NCBI GenBank assembly: GCA_905250025.1
Contig: CAJNOJ010000002.1
Span: 620,001-684,000 of the forward strand
DNA length: 64,000 nucleotides
Origin: Adineta ricciae
Taxonomy: Eukaryota > Rotifera > Eurotatoria > Adinetida > Adinetidae
Reading direction: 5' to 3'
Made by a program: the position numbers and the translations under genes. Each line of letters starts with the position of its first letter. Position 1 is the first letter of the stretch. The notes under the pieces were generated by a model, which was not told where the DNA came from, ran no database searches, and worked only from the letters and a program-made list of their open reading frames with translations. Below are positions 37,471 through 49,378 of this stretch, one piece after another.

Positions 37471-39226
37471 ATGCCAAAGATAACCGAACTTCGTGGTTTA
37501 TTCAAACCATTTACGAAACCGTTACATCGCCAATGGAAATGTAAATAGAACAATATTACATATACATTCCTTTTTTTATTGTACATATGCATTTTATCGA
37601 TGAATTTTTTCAGGGGTATGGCAAGAGAAAGGCAAATTTAACGAACCTAAGTTAACCATACCTAAAGCATTCGAAGGCCGCCAATTGAATATCATTGACC
37701 CTTTACATGAACCGGATCCAAATGCTTTACCCGACGAATCAACACCCTGGACTAGTCCCACTCGACATCCGATGTTTGAATATCTTGTACCACCACTACC
37801 ACGCGAACAACATCCTTTATTTCACCATGATCGACCGGTTTTTCTGTTTGATTCAAAAACAAAATTACATGCAGGTAACATTCATCCAACGAAGAATCAA
37901 AAACTAACATTTATTGGGTTTGTCTGTCTGTTTAAAGGCGTTGATCAAGCATGTTTATTAACAAAAACGATTCCATTCTATGAATTGCCGCAATCAATCA
38001 AACAAAATCTCGATCAAGTAACTATACCCAATCAAGATGATTTAATTCAATCGTACATTCGCCAATCGATTGCCTATGATGCAACCAAAGAAAAATTACC
38101 GAGAAAGTATACTCCTCTAAAACAACGTCGTTCATTTCGTGTTGAATATTCGATACCGCGTCCAAGACAAATGAGTATACTGTTAGAAAATACTCTTAGT
38201 CTTTGTGAATCTCTAGGCGGACGATATCCTGATTTGTTTAAACGAAATCTATATCGTAATACACCATTCTACACAACATTTGAACGTTATGGCGAATTAG
38301 TCCATTTAAGAAAGAAAAATGAATACATCTTAACTAGTCCTACACCGTTATCACCAATTGTCAAACGTTTATATAAATTAGAGATAAGTTCAGGTGATAG
38401 TGTCAATGAAAATCTTGGTGTTCATGATCCTAATGGACATTATGTTATGCAAGGAAATGATTACAAATTCTTGAACATGTACCCTGTATATCCAACAATT
38501 GATCTTCAATCAGAACAACTCTATCAAGATGGAGATGAACAAGGCTGGAGAATGAAAAAATCTAATGAATGTAAGTATCGTTTTTCGGCACATCGAAGGA
38601 AAGAAAAGAAAAGAGAAGATCAATCATATGATTCATCATTTACCTATATTGCGCATACCTTGAGTTGTTATTTTGTTTATAATTTATGACAAAAATAACG
38701 ACAGGTCATTCTTCAATGTGAGATAGACGTACGTTTGTCCTCAACAAATTTTTAAATTCATGATCATATTCTTCGTTCATGCAATATCATTTGCTATCTA
38801 GATGTTCATACAACATTTTATGTTTCAAATGATGAATTAATTCACGAAGCAACAACTGATGAACGTTTAGCACGTATGGTTATGTTTGCTTTTGGTACTG
38901 CTCTTGTCCAGGCTCGTCAATTATATCCAAATGGTCATTTAACTAAGCCGGTTACTGTTCAATCAGTATTTCTTCTCGATGAACTTTTTCATTTCGTCGT
39001 TTTTCAATTGAATACGTTGAATTACAATGAAACCAACGATCAGCGATATAATTATGTCTGGATTGACAAAGACAACTACCTCTATGATAATCGTCCATCG
39101 ATGGTGATGCATAATCCTCTGTATGGTACAGAACGTAACTTACAGCGATATGTTTTAGAAAAACTGAAATATAATCCTGAAGTTTTTCAAAAATTTCTAG
39201 CATTGTACTTGCAAGGTATTAAATAA
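37471..39226 (+). CDS. MRPL37: Mitochondrial large-subunit ribosomal protein mL37
   Basis: A metazoan-specific protein of the mitochondrial ribosome. Exon 1 starts at ATG 37471 and splices at about 37540 to the ggGTATGGCAAGAG exon. The core reads HHDRPVFLFDSKTKLHAG, then VDQACLLTKT after removal of a 63 bp intron (37875-37937). That intron is a multiple of three and has no stop, so retention would add 21 residues. A third intron (about 38572-38801) leads to YVHTTFYVSND. The last exon has RMVMFAFGTALVQARQLYP, VQSVF, FHFVVFQLNTLN, and the end VFQKFLALYLQGIK, matching the vertebrate C-terminus closely. The gene is divergent from the NHL gene and 181 bp upstream of a small membrane-protein gene. 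Confidence 0.93.
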
Positions 39227-39407
39227 AGTGAAGAATAGAACTAGGCAAAGAAAATCGGGCAAATGTTCTTCTCGTTGTTTTTCTTCTTATCATTTATTTA
39301 CTTATCTTTTTAGATTTACCTTCTTCTGCACGTGTGACGTGTTTTCCCTTGGTTTTTCTATAAACCTTGATGAAGCAAAGCATACACGAAAATTTAGTTA
39401 GAAAAAC

Positions 39408-40195
39408 ATGAACACAGGAACAAAATGGGGTATTATTTTGGGAGCAGGAATTCCAGGTGTACTCATTCTCATCGGTATTTTGGGTTTATTAATTAAATTT
39501 TTCATGAAACGTTGTCGAACCAAAGCTTGGGAAAATATTCGTTCGTTACCAAAAAACGTTGCGGTATCAGACGTTGGTGCCAATCGTCGACCACGAAAGC
39601 ATTCTCTATCGGAACGTGAACCACTCTATCCAGCAACACCATCTGCTAATGGTTTAGACGCATCTGACGGACATATAAGTATACCGATCAACGAGAATGA
39701 TATTCCATCAGATCAACGTAGTATTGGACATGTCGATCAACAGGAGAGCACACTGGTACAAATTCAACGTGATCGTCTAAATCGTCTGAAAGAAGAAGAG
39801 AATCGTCTTCGACCAATGATACGTTTGAGTCATGGTGAAGACGACATTCAGCGTGCGATTGACCAAGCACAGAAAGAGTTCGAAGAATCGGTATGATGCA
39901 TGATGACAATAATTGCTCGTGATTTCTTTTTTTCTAAAATACTTCCCTTTCCAAAAAAAACACACATACTCACTACGCGTACAGCATAATACGAACTTTA
40001 ATCAAATTAGCATTTAATCATTAATGCATGGCTCAAACGTCTACGGTTTTATTTTCATAGCTATTCGTTGTGTTTTTTATCGATGTTTTCTCCTTTGGCA
40101 TTCGAAGTCTTTCTACTGTCTTTGTGTTTTTTGTTTATGCTTCTTCTAGGTAGCTAATGCTTCAGCAAAAATGAAACGCCGTCAAGAAAATTAAA
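39408..40195 (+). CDS. Small single-pass membrane protein with C-terminal coiled coil
   Basis: Family not recognised. Exon 1 (39408-39890) begins with a short lumenal N-terminus and one membrane helix (WGIILGAGIPGVLILIGILG). A basic juxtamembrane patch (KFFMKRCRTKAW) suggests a type III or signal-anchor protein with a cytosolic tail. The tail has a Ser/Arg segment (RRPRKHSLSERE, a possible kinase site) and a charged coiled coil (IQRDRLNRLKEEENRL to AIDQAQKEFEES). A gtatga donor at 39891 joins a ttctag acceptor at 40150, adding VANASAKMKRRQEN and ending at 40195. If unspliced it ends one Val later, at 39896. AATAAA is at 40447. Being short and same-strand after mL37, it is easily missed. Confidence 0.65.
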
Positions 40196-41581
40196 GAAAA
40201 ATCTATTCTACAGCTCAATTAAATCGAACTTAACGCTTGAATTTTATTTCCTAATCTGAATGATTTGTTATCTTTGAAATCTTTCTTTGATTTCATTTTG
40301 CTGAATGCTTATTAACACAGTGTGTCTTGTCATTGTTTTCGTATATTAATACTTGTACGCGTCAGCGCGATTAATGAATTGATATTTCCTATATTTGATA
40401 CTCCTCTTCACTCATTATCTTTGTTTTTTTTCTATTCTATGCTCAGAATAAATACTAATGTATCATATTATTATTCTTGATTAAATCTAAAAACACATAC
40501 TAATCAAATTTATGGTGTCCAAGATGGAAAAAAATTCTACCTATTAGATGATTGTCCATTTTTGCGTCATTTCAAACATACTGGGTGAAAAGAAGCATGT
40601 CCGAGAACAACGCTCAGTCTTTATCTTGAAAATTTGGGTGAATTCCAGAATAGGACGGTTTTATGTCTGTTTATAGTTATCAGACGATGAGCAATACTGA
40701 GAATTCAGATCGATTATAGATAAGTTAAGTAGCGATTATATATGAAGTGTAGTTGAAAAAACTACTCGAAAGTTTTTGTTCGATAGGGTATATAAAAATC
40801 TGAATTATCTTCTCCCACTTATGCGAAGCTATTCAGTGCAAAGAAAGAAATTTCGACATTTTCAAGTCAAACCAGTCATTCTTGCATATTGGATATTTAA
40901 AGAAAATGATGATCTTTTGAAAATGACATAATCATAACCATTTGTCCAATAGTTTCTATACAATACAAAGTAGTGATTAGTCGCATTATACGCATATTGT
41001 TATTTCGTAACAATTCTTGTCGCGTTCTTTTTTCGACACATCACAGAATTAAATATCCTCGTGCATACTGACGACAGTGATCTTCAAAAGACACTACCGA
41101 TCAAATTTCAGTTCTCTTGATCACGTATTGTACTACCATTGTTTGAAAACTAATTCGGTATGCGTGCTGTTTTACATACGAATGTTTGTGTAAATATCTC
41201 TGGCATTTTTTGCAAATGATACTCTTTTACGTTTTTCTTTCTTCTCATTTTTGTACATTAAAAACGTTAAGAACAATGATGAATGTAAAGGAATCGAACC
41301 TATGAGAAGTTATTAACACATGCAGCTTTTTATGACTTAGAGTATATACAAAAGTTAAGCAAATAAAAGTAAGATTGTCATTCTTCTCACTTTTTTTCAT
41401 ATCCACTCTGCGAGCAATGTCAGAGCGGAAAAAAAACCTTTTCGTGTATTTTATGACAATTTTTTTTTCACTTCTTTCTTTTTTTCCTTATGTGATACCA
41501 AGAAAACAACTATGGTTCATCATCATCATCACTGCTGACTACTAAATAATAACGTATGTCCTTCTTTACTACAGGTAATAT
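40196..41581. other. 1.4 kb convergent gene-free region
   Basis: 3' flank of the small membrane-protein gene (AATAAA at 40447-40452) and of the FAD monooxygenase. AT-rich, with no exon or confident RNA gene. Confidence 0.6.
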
Positions 41582-42769
41582 TTAATCATGTTTTTTTCTG
41601 TACCAACGAAATGGTGTCGTAATTATACTGATCAATGCCATCGTATACCCAATGATAGAAAGTATAGAATTACGTAGTAGAGCTGACCAACCAGTCAGAT
41701 GAATCATTTTTGTATTGGAGAGTGACATTTTAACAGCGGCAAAACCACGTTTGAACATTTTTTGTTCGTATTCTGATAGAGACGATGAGGATGGGTTTAT
41801 AAGTAGATTGGCAAGATCGAAGGCATCAGCAAAAGCGGTATTCGCACCTTTTCCTGCTTGTGTTGTCATTGGATGAGCAGCGTCACCGAGGAGTGTAACT
41901 CGAGGATTGTTCGGAAATGGATTTTGTTTCAAACAGAGCGCAGAATGCATTCGAAACGGAGCAAGATGTGATGATGGTGTACTACGTTCAATAAACCGAA
42001 CAAGTTCTTCATTGTCAAAATGACGACGAACTTTCTCGACTAATTGGGTTGGCGAAGTATTTCTCTCTTCGTGATCTTCTTTCTCTGGCCATGAGAGGGA
42101 CCATATCCATAATTGTCGAAAAGGTAATATAAGCATTGAATGTCCTTGTCTACCTAATATTCGTACCAAACTATCATGGACCAATTGACGGATTTTTTTC
42201 ATATCGTCGCTTTGTTCAACAGTACCAGCACAATTTATGATACGAAGATCAGTTCGTTCAAATCCGGGAATAAGTTGAGCACGAACTAATGATCTTGCTC
42301 CGTCACAGCCAATCAGAATAGTTCCATGAACAGATGTACCATCGTGAAAAGTTGCTTCAACACCATTGTCGAGCATTTTGTACGACACAAACCGTTTGTT
42401 CCACTGAACATCAAGGTTTGTTAATAAGGCTCGTCGAAGATGTTCACGATAGATTAATTTAATATCATCGGCTTTGAGGGCTAATAGTTTTTGTAAATAC
42501 TGATTAAGAATTTGAAAAGATGATAAAATACTGCATGAACCAGACTCATCAGATAATAAATGATCAAGCACTCGAATTTTGGTTAATACTTCAAGTCCCG
42601 TACGATCAATACCAATGCAATAGCCTTGATCACGTACATATTCGTTTTCATCACGTTCGAATATCAATACTTTGACCGAAGATGAACTTTGTGATATCAA
42701 TTGAGCAAGTGCAAGACCTCCAAGGCCACCACCAATAATAAGAACAACAGTGTTTGAATCAGTAGACAT
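41582..42769 (-). CDS. FAD-dependent (class A) monooxygenase, intronless
   Basis: A 395-residue flavoprotein monooxygenase that would use NAD(P)H and O2 to hydroxylate or epoxidise a small organic substrate; the substrate is unknown. The start is ATG 42767-42769; upstream in-frame sequence lacks an ATG. Motifs in order: Rossmann GxGxxG (VLIIGGGLGGLALA, residues 9-22), the acidic ribose-binding end (VLIFERDE), the DG motif (GCDGARSLVRAQL) and the GD motif GDAAHPMTTQAGKGANTAFA. The C-terminus has one possible membrane-associated helix (SILSIIGYTMALISIITT) before a basic end. No introns in 1.2 kb. Similar short FAD-binding monooxygenases are frequent in fungi and bacteria, so horizontal origin is likely but not shown. 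Confidence 0.85.
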   Translation of the reverse strand: MSTDSNTVVLIIGGGLGGLALAQLISQSSSSVKVLIFERDENEYVRDQGYCIGIDRTGLEVLTKIRVLDHLLSDESGSCSILSSFQILNQYLQKLLALKADDIKLIYREHLRRALLTNLDVQWNKRFVSYKMLDNGVEATFHDGTSVHGTILIGCDGARSLVRAQLIPGFERTDLRIINCAGTVEQSDDMKKIRQLVHDSLVRILGRQGHSMLILPFRQLWIWSLSWPEKEDHEERNTSPTQLVEKVRRHFDNEELVRFIERSTPSSHLAPFRMHSALCLKQNPFPNNPRVTLLGDAAHPMTTQAGKGANTAFADAFDLANLLINPSSSSLSEYEQKMFKRGFAAVKMSLSNTKMIHLTGWSALLRNSILSIIGYTMALISIITTPFRWYRKKHD

Positions 42770-44253
42770 GATTTGTTGTTTGTTTCTCACATGGGACAAC
42801 GACGAATAGTTTTATACACTTCCAAATAGGTTGACGTGCTGATGTAATGTACAAAGAATGGATGATGTCACTCTGGTCTTTAATCAATGACGGTAGAAAA
42901 ACAAACAATGACGCTATATCTAAAATACACCCATTAACATGAAAAGTAATATTTTGCCCTATTTTCCACAGAGTAACTGAGTATATTTATTCATTCTCCT
43001 CGAATCCTGCACTTCATAGGATAATATAATGAGATGTCACTGATTCTCGGACATCTTCATAAACGGTTCACTGAGATATATGTTAATGATAAGAACACAT
43101 TTTATATGTCACTTATCCTATCTTGCACCATGTTTCGGAGAGTGTCCTTGCTTCTTCTTCTTTTTTTTTTGTTGGATGAATCATATTCGATAATAGTTCT
43201 TTCTTCCTCGATTTTTGTTGTGTCGCAGTAGTAAAAAAATTGATTCTTATCTTAATTTTTTCGTTTTGTTTTCTTTTTTCTTCTTCTTCTTCTTCTTCTG
43301 TCGATCGTTCTCTATCTACAATCATCTAGACACCCTTCTTTCTTCATGTACACAGTAACATAGCTCAAACATTAGTGACGTTGTAATTGAAAATTTGAAC
43401 ATAAATGAATAAGTAAAAGAAAAAGAAATCGTACTGTTCTTCTGTTTATCATCGTGCGACCACGAGATTGAACAGAGGTTAAAGGAAAAAGTTCATAGAC
43501 TCCTTCATTTCTCTATGCGCCATACGGTTAAATTACACTTCTTATGGCCAACCGCTCGACCCGTCAGTGTACAAATCATAGACGCGTATAGACCGTGTGT
43601 ATATGTGAGTGTGTGTGTGTGTCGAACATACACATTTTATGATCTTCCTATGTATTTCTTTACCTTCCATAGGACTAAAAGAGAACGAGAAATAGAAGAA
43701 AAAAAGAACGAGGAAAAAAATGAGTATTCTTTTGAATATAGGCAAGTCACCAACAACATCATTTGACGAAGGAAAGTGAAGAATTTATCCAGGTAAAACT
43801 GTGACACAAATTTCTCGTTTTTTTTGCGGTTTTTTTTCTTCCTGTAGCAGAAAAAAATGTTTGAGTAATCAAAGATTACGTAGTCGAGCATGTATGCATG
43901 CCATCCAACCTTCAGAAAGAAAATGTATTCTAAAAAGAAGAGGAAAGAGACAGAAAAAAAGGACAAGTTATTCCATTATTACGATTGTGTCACGAAGCGA
44001 ATGTCTTCATTTCATAGTATTCGTGATTCACAGTTCGATCTAGTCTTTCTTTTTCTGATCATATTATAACGTGTGATGAAAATCAAATTTCACATTTAGA
44101 AGTGCGAGTAGAGGAAAGCAAATGTATGATCGGTCAATGATTACAATATACTATAAAAAATGCACGGTACACAGATGGAAAATAAACATGTGATTTTAAA
44201 CAAAGATTGCATAAGTTTGAACTCGTTCACTTCTTTTCCATTTTACTTTCTAG
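42770..44253. other. 1.5 kb divergent gene-free region
   Basis: Purine/pyrimidine-rich sequence with a (TTC)n run (43271-43299), a (GT)n run near 43608-43621 and A-rich tracts. The ORFs inside are repeat-driven. A ttctag acceptor-like site sits directly before the Kelch gene's ATG, so a 5'UTR intron may lie here. Confidence 0.6.
43271..43299. repeat. (TTC)n microsatellite
   Basis: Tandem TTC triplets with small interruptions, read directly. Confidence 0.8.
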
Positions 44254-47200
44254 ATGTTCCTCGATATGTTGAAACACCTACCTATTTTTTTACTACTTCT
44301 TACTACCGTTCATGCTCAGCAATTTCAATGGATTCTACTTACCGATGGAACGAGTATGGACACGCCAGAAGCACGACGTGATGCTGCTCTTGGTTTCGAT
44401 CAAACTTTCCTTATTTTATACGGTGGTCGAACTCAAACAGGGAGACCAACGCAGGATTCCTATGCGTTTAACCTCCAAACAGGTACATCATCGTTACCTC
44501 ATCATTCGTTTATATTCATCTGATCGACTTTTTAGGTCAATGGGATACACTAACATTTCCATCACCACCTCCTAGTCGTTATGGTATGGCATCAGCTAGT
44601 TCAATCAACGGTGGTTTGTATATATTTGGCGGCTTTGGTACTGAAGGTTCGTCTGTATATTATAATCCGTATCTTTCACTCGGAGCGAATCAACAAACTC
44701 CCAATTATAACTATGCCACCCCACCAAATTTCGTGCAAAATCCTGTACTGATGAACAATCCTGACTTTATCAACAATCCTAATTATAATCCTTTGAGTGG
44801 TACTGGCTACAACAAAGTCGATAATTATGTCAACAACGACGATCGCAGTGACGAAAATTATTATCCATTGCAAGATGCTTGGTTTCTCAGCTATGCGTAT
44901 GAATTTTTATGCTGAATTGACTTTTGGTTATCTTTCGTTTTGGCAATAGATCAAAAACTTGGCTGCAAACGCAAACATCGCAATATGCACGTGGATTTGG
45001 TTCTGCGGCTGCATCACCTTACGCAACGACTGCACCAAAAGTTTTATATACCATGGGCAAGTCTCGTGTGGGAATGTATTCAATAGTTGAAACTATTGGA
45101 GAAGGTACATCGGGTCTTAGTCAAACCGGCACAACACAATCTGCAATCAGTAAAATAGTTTCAAATGCAACGATATTCACTTGAAAAATATGTTTTCCTT
45201 CGAATTCTTAGTTATGTATGACATGCCATCATTGAGTCCAGCATATCCACATGCTCGCTACGGACATTCCACAACATTATTGACAGATAATCATCTCTTA
45301 CTTTTTGGTGGCTGTCTAAGGTATGAAACTGAATTGATAGACGTAGTTTGACTTGAACGTTCGTCTTATTTACGTCTTCTACTTATAGTGGTTACGGAAA
45401 AGGTGGTCCGTGTCCTTCGAAAGATACTTGGTTATTACAAATCGATCGTGGACATTGGGAACGTTTGGGTGAATGTCCAACGACCAAAACAGGTGCTGCT
45501 ATGGTTACACTTCCATCGTATAGTATATGTGCTTCCATGGGTCAAAGTGCCGCAGATGCAGCAGCAAACATAAACGCAGGAGTTGATCAACCAGTTGCTG
45601 TTCTATGGAGTGGTCGTGAAACGAATCCCTCGTCGATTGTTGTATGAGATTTGAAGTTAAAATTTAAAACTTTAAGCAGACTTTTCTTTTTTATAGACGT
45701 ATCCTAGTCCACGTGATGAAATAGCTGTTTTCAGTTTAAATCAAAAAGAATGGTATTTGAAACGAGCGGCTCCATCTCCAACTGTTAGTGATTGAACTAT
45801 GAGATTGATATTATGAACGATGCTGATTGCTCTTTCTAGGATGGAAGTTATCCGATGCAAAGAGAAGGAGCTGCTGTTGTGGCGGGTTGCTTTCAAGGTG
45901 CGCCGGGCATGTTTGTTTTTGGTGGACGAGCAACAGCGTAAGTTCGTCATTCTACTGATTGCCTGTCACTGTACGATCTCATAATACTAGTGATCGTCGT
46001 ATGCTTTCGGACCTTTGGTTTTTACAAGCATCACCACAAGATGCATTGAGCGCGCCTGGTACTCGAAGCTGTATCTATCCGTTTTCGTTCTATCATCTTC
46101 ACGGTGTATTTCAATTCTTGACCTATGGTATTGTCTTCCCAGCTGGGTATCTTGTTGGTCGTCATGGCACGAATTTATCGATCAGACGGCCATTACATAT
46201 GATTCTTCAAGTAAAAAGGAGACTCATACTTTTGAAAGAATGAAGTCATGGAAATTTCTTTCTCTTGTAGCTTTCTGGTGTTGCATTAGCCATTTGTGGT
46301 TTCGCTTTTGGTGTTCATTCAGTTCGTGCACCAGCATGGCTTCACTTTCGACATCCTCATGCTATTATTGGTATTATCACATTCATATTAACGATCTTCC
46401 AATTTGTTATCGGATTGTATGTGAAATTTCATGTTTCTTCTCTCGAACTTCAGTTCACTTCTTTTTTAAAGATTTGGTGCTGCATTTCTCAGAAGACGCT
46501 TACGTGGTAGAGAACGTCTCAATGAATCAAGTCATAAATCCAGTCAAGAACAACTTGAATATGATACATGGGCTGGTGAAGGTGCATGGCGTATTATTCA
46601 TCGTACCCTAGGCGCAGTTATTGTATTACTTGGATTGATAAATATAACATTGGGTGTTTTTCTTTCTGTCGTACAATTAGCCGTCTGGGTGGTTTGGGTG
46701 ATATTGCTGGGAATTGCTATCATTGTCATAGTTGTATGGGAAATTATCACATGCATTCGTCAAGGTGGCCTTCGTAAAGGTGCCTCACTCAAATTACCAG
46801 GTAGAGTAGAGAAGAATGGCTTTTATTTTCGTAAAACTTGAATGAAACACATTTATCCTCTCATACAGAAAGAATGATCGAATACACGATCTATGATACA
46901 ACTCGTGAGTTACATTTTAGAAGTGTCTATATTTCGATGTCTAGATATAAAATAGATATGATATATATTCGTTGTTTTCATATTTTCAATATTTGTTTGT
47001 GCATGATGAGAAACGAAGTGTCTTGAGCTACTTCTATACATATATGAGCATCGTCTTTCATTGTTGTTTTCAATATAGACAAACGAGAAGACCCCAAAGG
47101 GACGTCACAAACATCGCTAAGATATTTCGAAGAGCCGTCACAAACAACATTAGGATCGATACCACGTCGTAGTGTCGATCGTATACCACCACTTGAACGA

Positions 47201-47773
47201 CTAACTCGTGATACTACTCCTTATCGACGTGGTACAGATAGTCTAAATGGTGATACGATACCATTAGTATCTACTCAAGCTCGTCAACGACCATCTCGAC
47301 TTAACGATGTGATTACATCAGGAAATCTTCCAGTTTACAATCGTCCGAACGAGCGAGATTATTCAATCTCGACGCGAAAAAGGAGTGGACCAAGTGAAAA
47401 TGAGGATGCCGGCTATTACGTCGGTTATTCTCCTGAACATGAACAAATATCATTGCCGTATGTCCCATATTTCACTTTCGTGTCCATTTATCAAGGGACC
47501 GATGATTGCTTCAGTGACACGCTTAATTTTTTCCACTGTTTGTGCGCTTATGTTCTGGTGCCTTTATTATCCATTGATTTATGTACCTCATTCTTTTGTT
47601 ATTGAAATTAATGCTTTCTTGCACTAGCGCTTTGCTTATTTTCATATGCTTTGCCGATTGCTTTTTCTCTTTTTTACACACGAAAAACTGTACTTATTTA
47701 CGTTTTCTTTTTTAGACGATCGACAGAACAGCAACAAGGCGAGCACAATCTCACTCGAGTTAGGCTCCAATAA
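44254..47773 (+). CDS. Kelch-repeat / cytochrome b561 membrane protein
   Basis: A signal peptide (LKHLPIFLLLLTTVHAQ) is followed by an extracellular Kelch propeller: TFLILYGGRTQTGRP, GGLYIFGGFG, ARYGHSTTLLTDNHLLLFGG, PGMFVFGGRATADRRMLSD. From about 46070 a b561-type domain begins. Its helices are FYHLHGVFQFLTYGIVFPAG, RRPLHMILQLSGVALAICGF, HFRHPHAIIGIITFILTIFQ, WRIIHRTLGAVIVLLGLINI and a fifth at about 46680-46750. Each of the first four carries a candidate heme-ligand His. The cytosolic tail is Arg/Ser/Pro-rich. The model would place an extracellular propeller on a transmembrane electron-transfer module, in the position the DOMON domain holds in FRRS1-like proteins. About 11 exons join in phase up to about 47461. 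The last splice is ambiguous: phase-matched joining ends at 47773, whose stop overlaps AATAAA, while the longer frame ends at 47870. Confidence 0.78.
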
Positions 47774-47870
47774 ACATTTGGCTGCACCTAACACTCAATA
47801 TATTAATACAGGCCAATTTTCATCTTCTACACTTCGTTCCGATCGATTTCCATTGTATCGAAGAAACTGA

Positions 47871-49378
47871 AGAAGAAACGTCTTTTGATACAACAGAACT
47901 CCGTTTTCGTTGTTGTTCAAGTCTTTGCCTTTCCGTTTTAAGTGAAAGATCTACATATATATACTGTAGCTTATACTTATGAAATATCTGCAAAACATCA
48001 CTTATGGTTTTATTTTCCCTAATACTTTCTCTTTTGTGACAGTATGTTCTTTTATTCTCATTGTTTTTTTTACGATGTTGTTGTACAGTTCTTATACTTA
48101 TCTGGTTGTTTACGTGTATGAATTTAGTCTTATTGTCAACATGCATTCTTAATTTTATATACAAAAAAAAAATGACAAGATCTTTTTTTCTTTCCACTTT
48201 CATACAATCTTGTTTGATATTTATAAACTAGACATGTTCTTTTTTATTGTATATTCTTTACAATAATAATTACATATGTGGTATGATCTTCATTGATTTT
48301 CATGAAAAGATAAGCTAGCCAATTGAAATCGAACACTCGATTTGATAGAACAATGATATTTAATTGTGATAATTTACTATTTATCTTGCCATATGTTGAA
48401 AACATCGATGCGTCGACTGTGTCAATATATTTTACATAGACCGGTAATTGATCAATATTGATAGAAAGACTAAGCCTAGACGATCACTTACTGGTGCGTG
48501 CTTATGACAAAGAGTAACATAAATTGAAAAAGTTTGTCTCGACTTTTTCATACAATTTTAATAAGCGAATGTTAATCCCACTGCATGTCACATATGAAGG
48601 ATATAAATATACTTGTCAAATTCGGTATGTGTGAATCGAGTAGAGAATTAAATTATTGATGATGCACGGTCTGTCAATCGATAGCTTGTCGAGAACGTAT
48701 ATCATGTTAATAATACGTGAGAAAAACAAAATAAAAAGCTTACGACACTCGGTATTCCCAGGCGGTCACCCATCCAAGTACTAACCGAGCCCGACGTTGC
48801 TTAACTTCAGTGATCGGACGAGAACTGGTGTATTCAACGTGGTATGGCCGTAAGCGTCTATCTCCTAATCAAATCAACATCACTTTCTAAATTTCTATGG
48901 CGAATGGCTGATGATTCGATAAATAATTCTGTTTTTTTTTATAATCGTTTCTAATAAAAAGAAAAATTTTAGACGTAAAGTCAAGTAATATGATGACATA
49001 TACTGCTATGATAATTTATTGATTGTTGAGTGATTTTAAAAAAACATATATCTGTATTGTTAACAACAAAGATGGATCAAGTTATATTTAATGAATATTT
49101 CTGTTATATCTTAAAACAAATTATTGAATGAGTAGAATTTATTTGATGGGTATCGGATTTCAATAAAAAGATCGTTCTAATAATGGTGAACTAATCTATT
49201 AATATTGTTTCAAAATATGCGGACATTGACAAATTATAGTTGATAAGGATTAAGACATACTCTTTCGGTAATTTATTGATACTCAAAACAGACAGTCGAC
49301 TTGATAAGAAAAACTACTCAGTTATAGTTGATCATTCACATTTACCTGCGTATTTTCTTGATTCATAACGGTGAATCG
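47871..49378. other. 1.5 kb region holding only the 5S rRNA gene
   Basis: AT-rich flanks of the Kelch-b561 gene and the EGF gene. The one feature recognised is the 5S rRNA gene at 48738-48855. Confidence 0.65.
48738..48855 (-). rRNA. 5S ribosomal RNA
   Basis: Read on the minus strand, the 118 nt begin GCTTACGGCCATACCACGTT and end ACCGAGTGTCGTAAGC. The two ends pair as helix I (GCTTACG with CGTAAGC). The internal Pol III control region is present (AAGTTAAGCAACGTCGGGC, then GGTTAGTACTTGGATGGG), and GACCGCCTGGGAATACC is conserved. A run of five T follows immediately on minus, the Pol III terminator. The gene looks intact. Only one copy is present, opposite in strand to its protein-coding neighbours. 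Confidence 0.96.

Noticed and set aside
41270..41345. tRNA-like T-loop (GGTTCGATTCC on minus)
   Set aside because: No matching acceptor, D or anticodon stems can be drawn around it.
43113..43966. Several overlapping open frames rich in Lys/Glu or Ser/Phe
   Set aside because: They arise from TTC/GAA and T-rich repeats read on both strands and have no protein-like features.
47462..47627. Hydrophobic open frame near the 3' end of the Kelch-b561 gene that resembles a sixth membrane helix
   Set aside because: It does not join in phase to the preceding exon, and the strong GTATGT donor at about 47462 places it in an intron.
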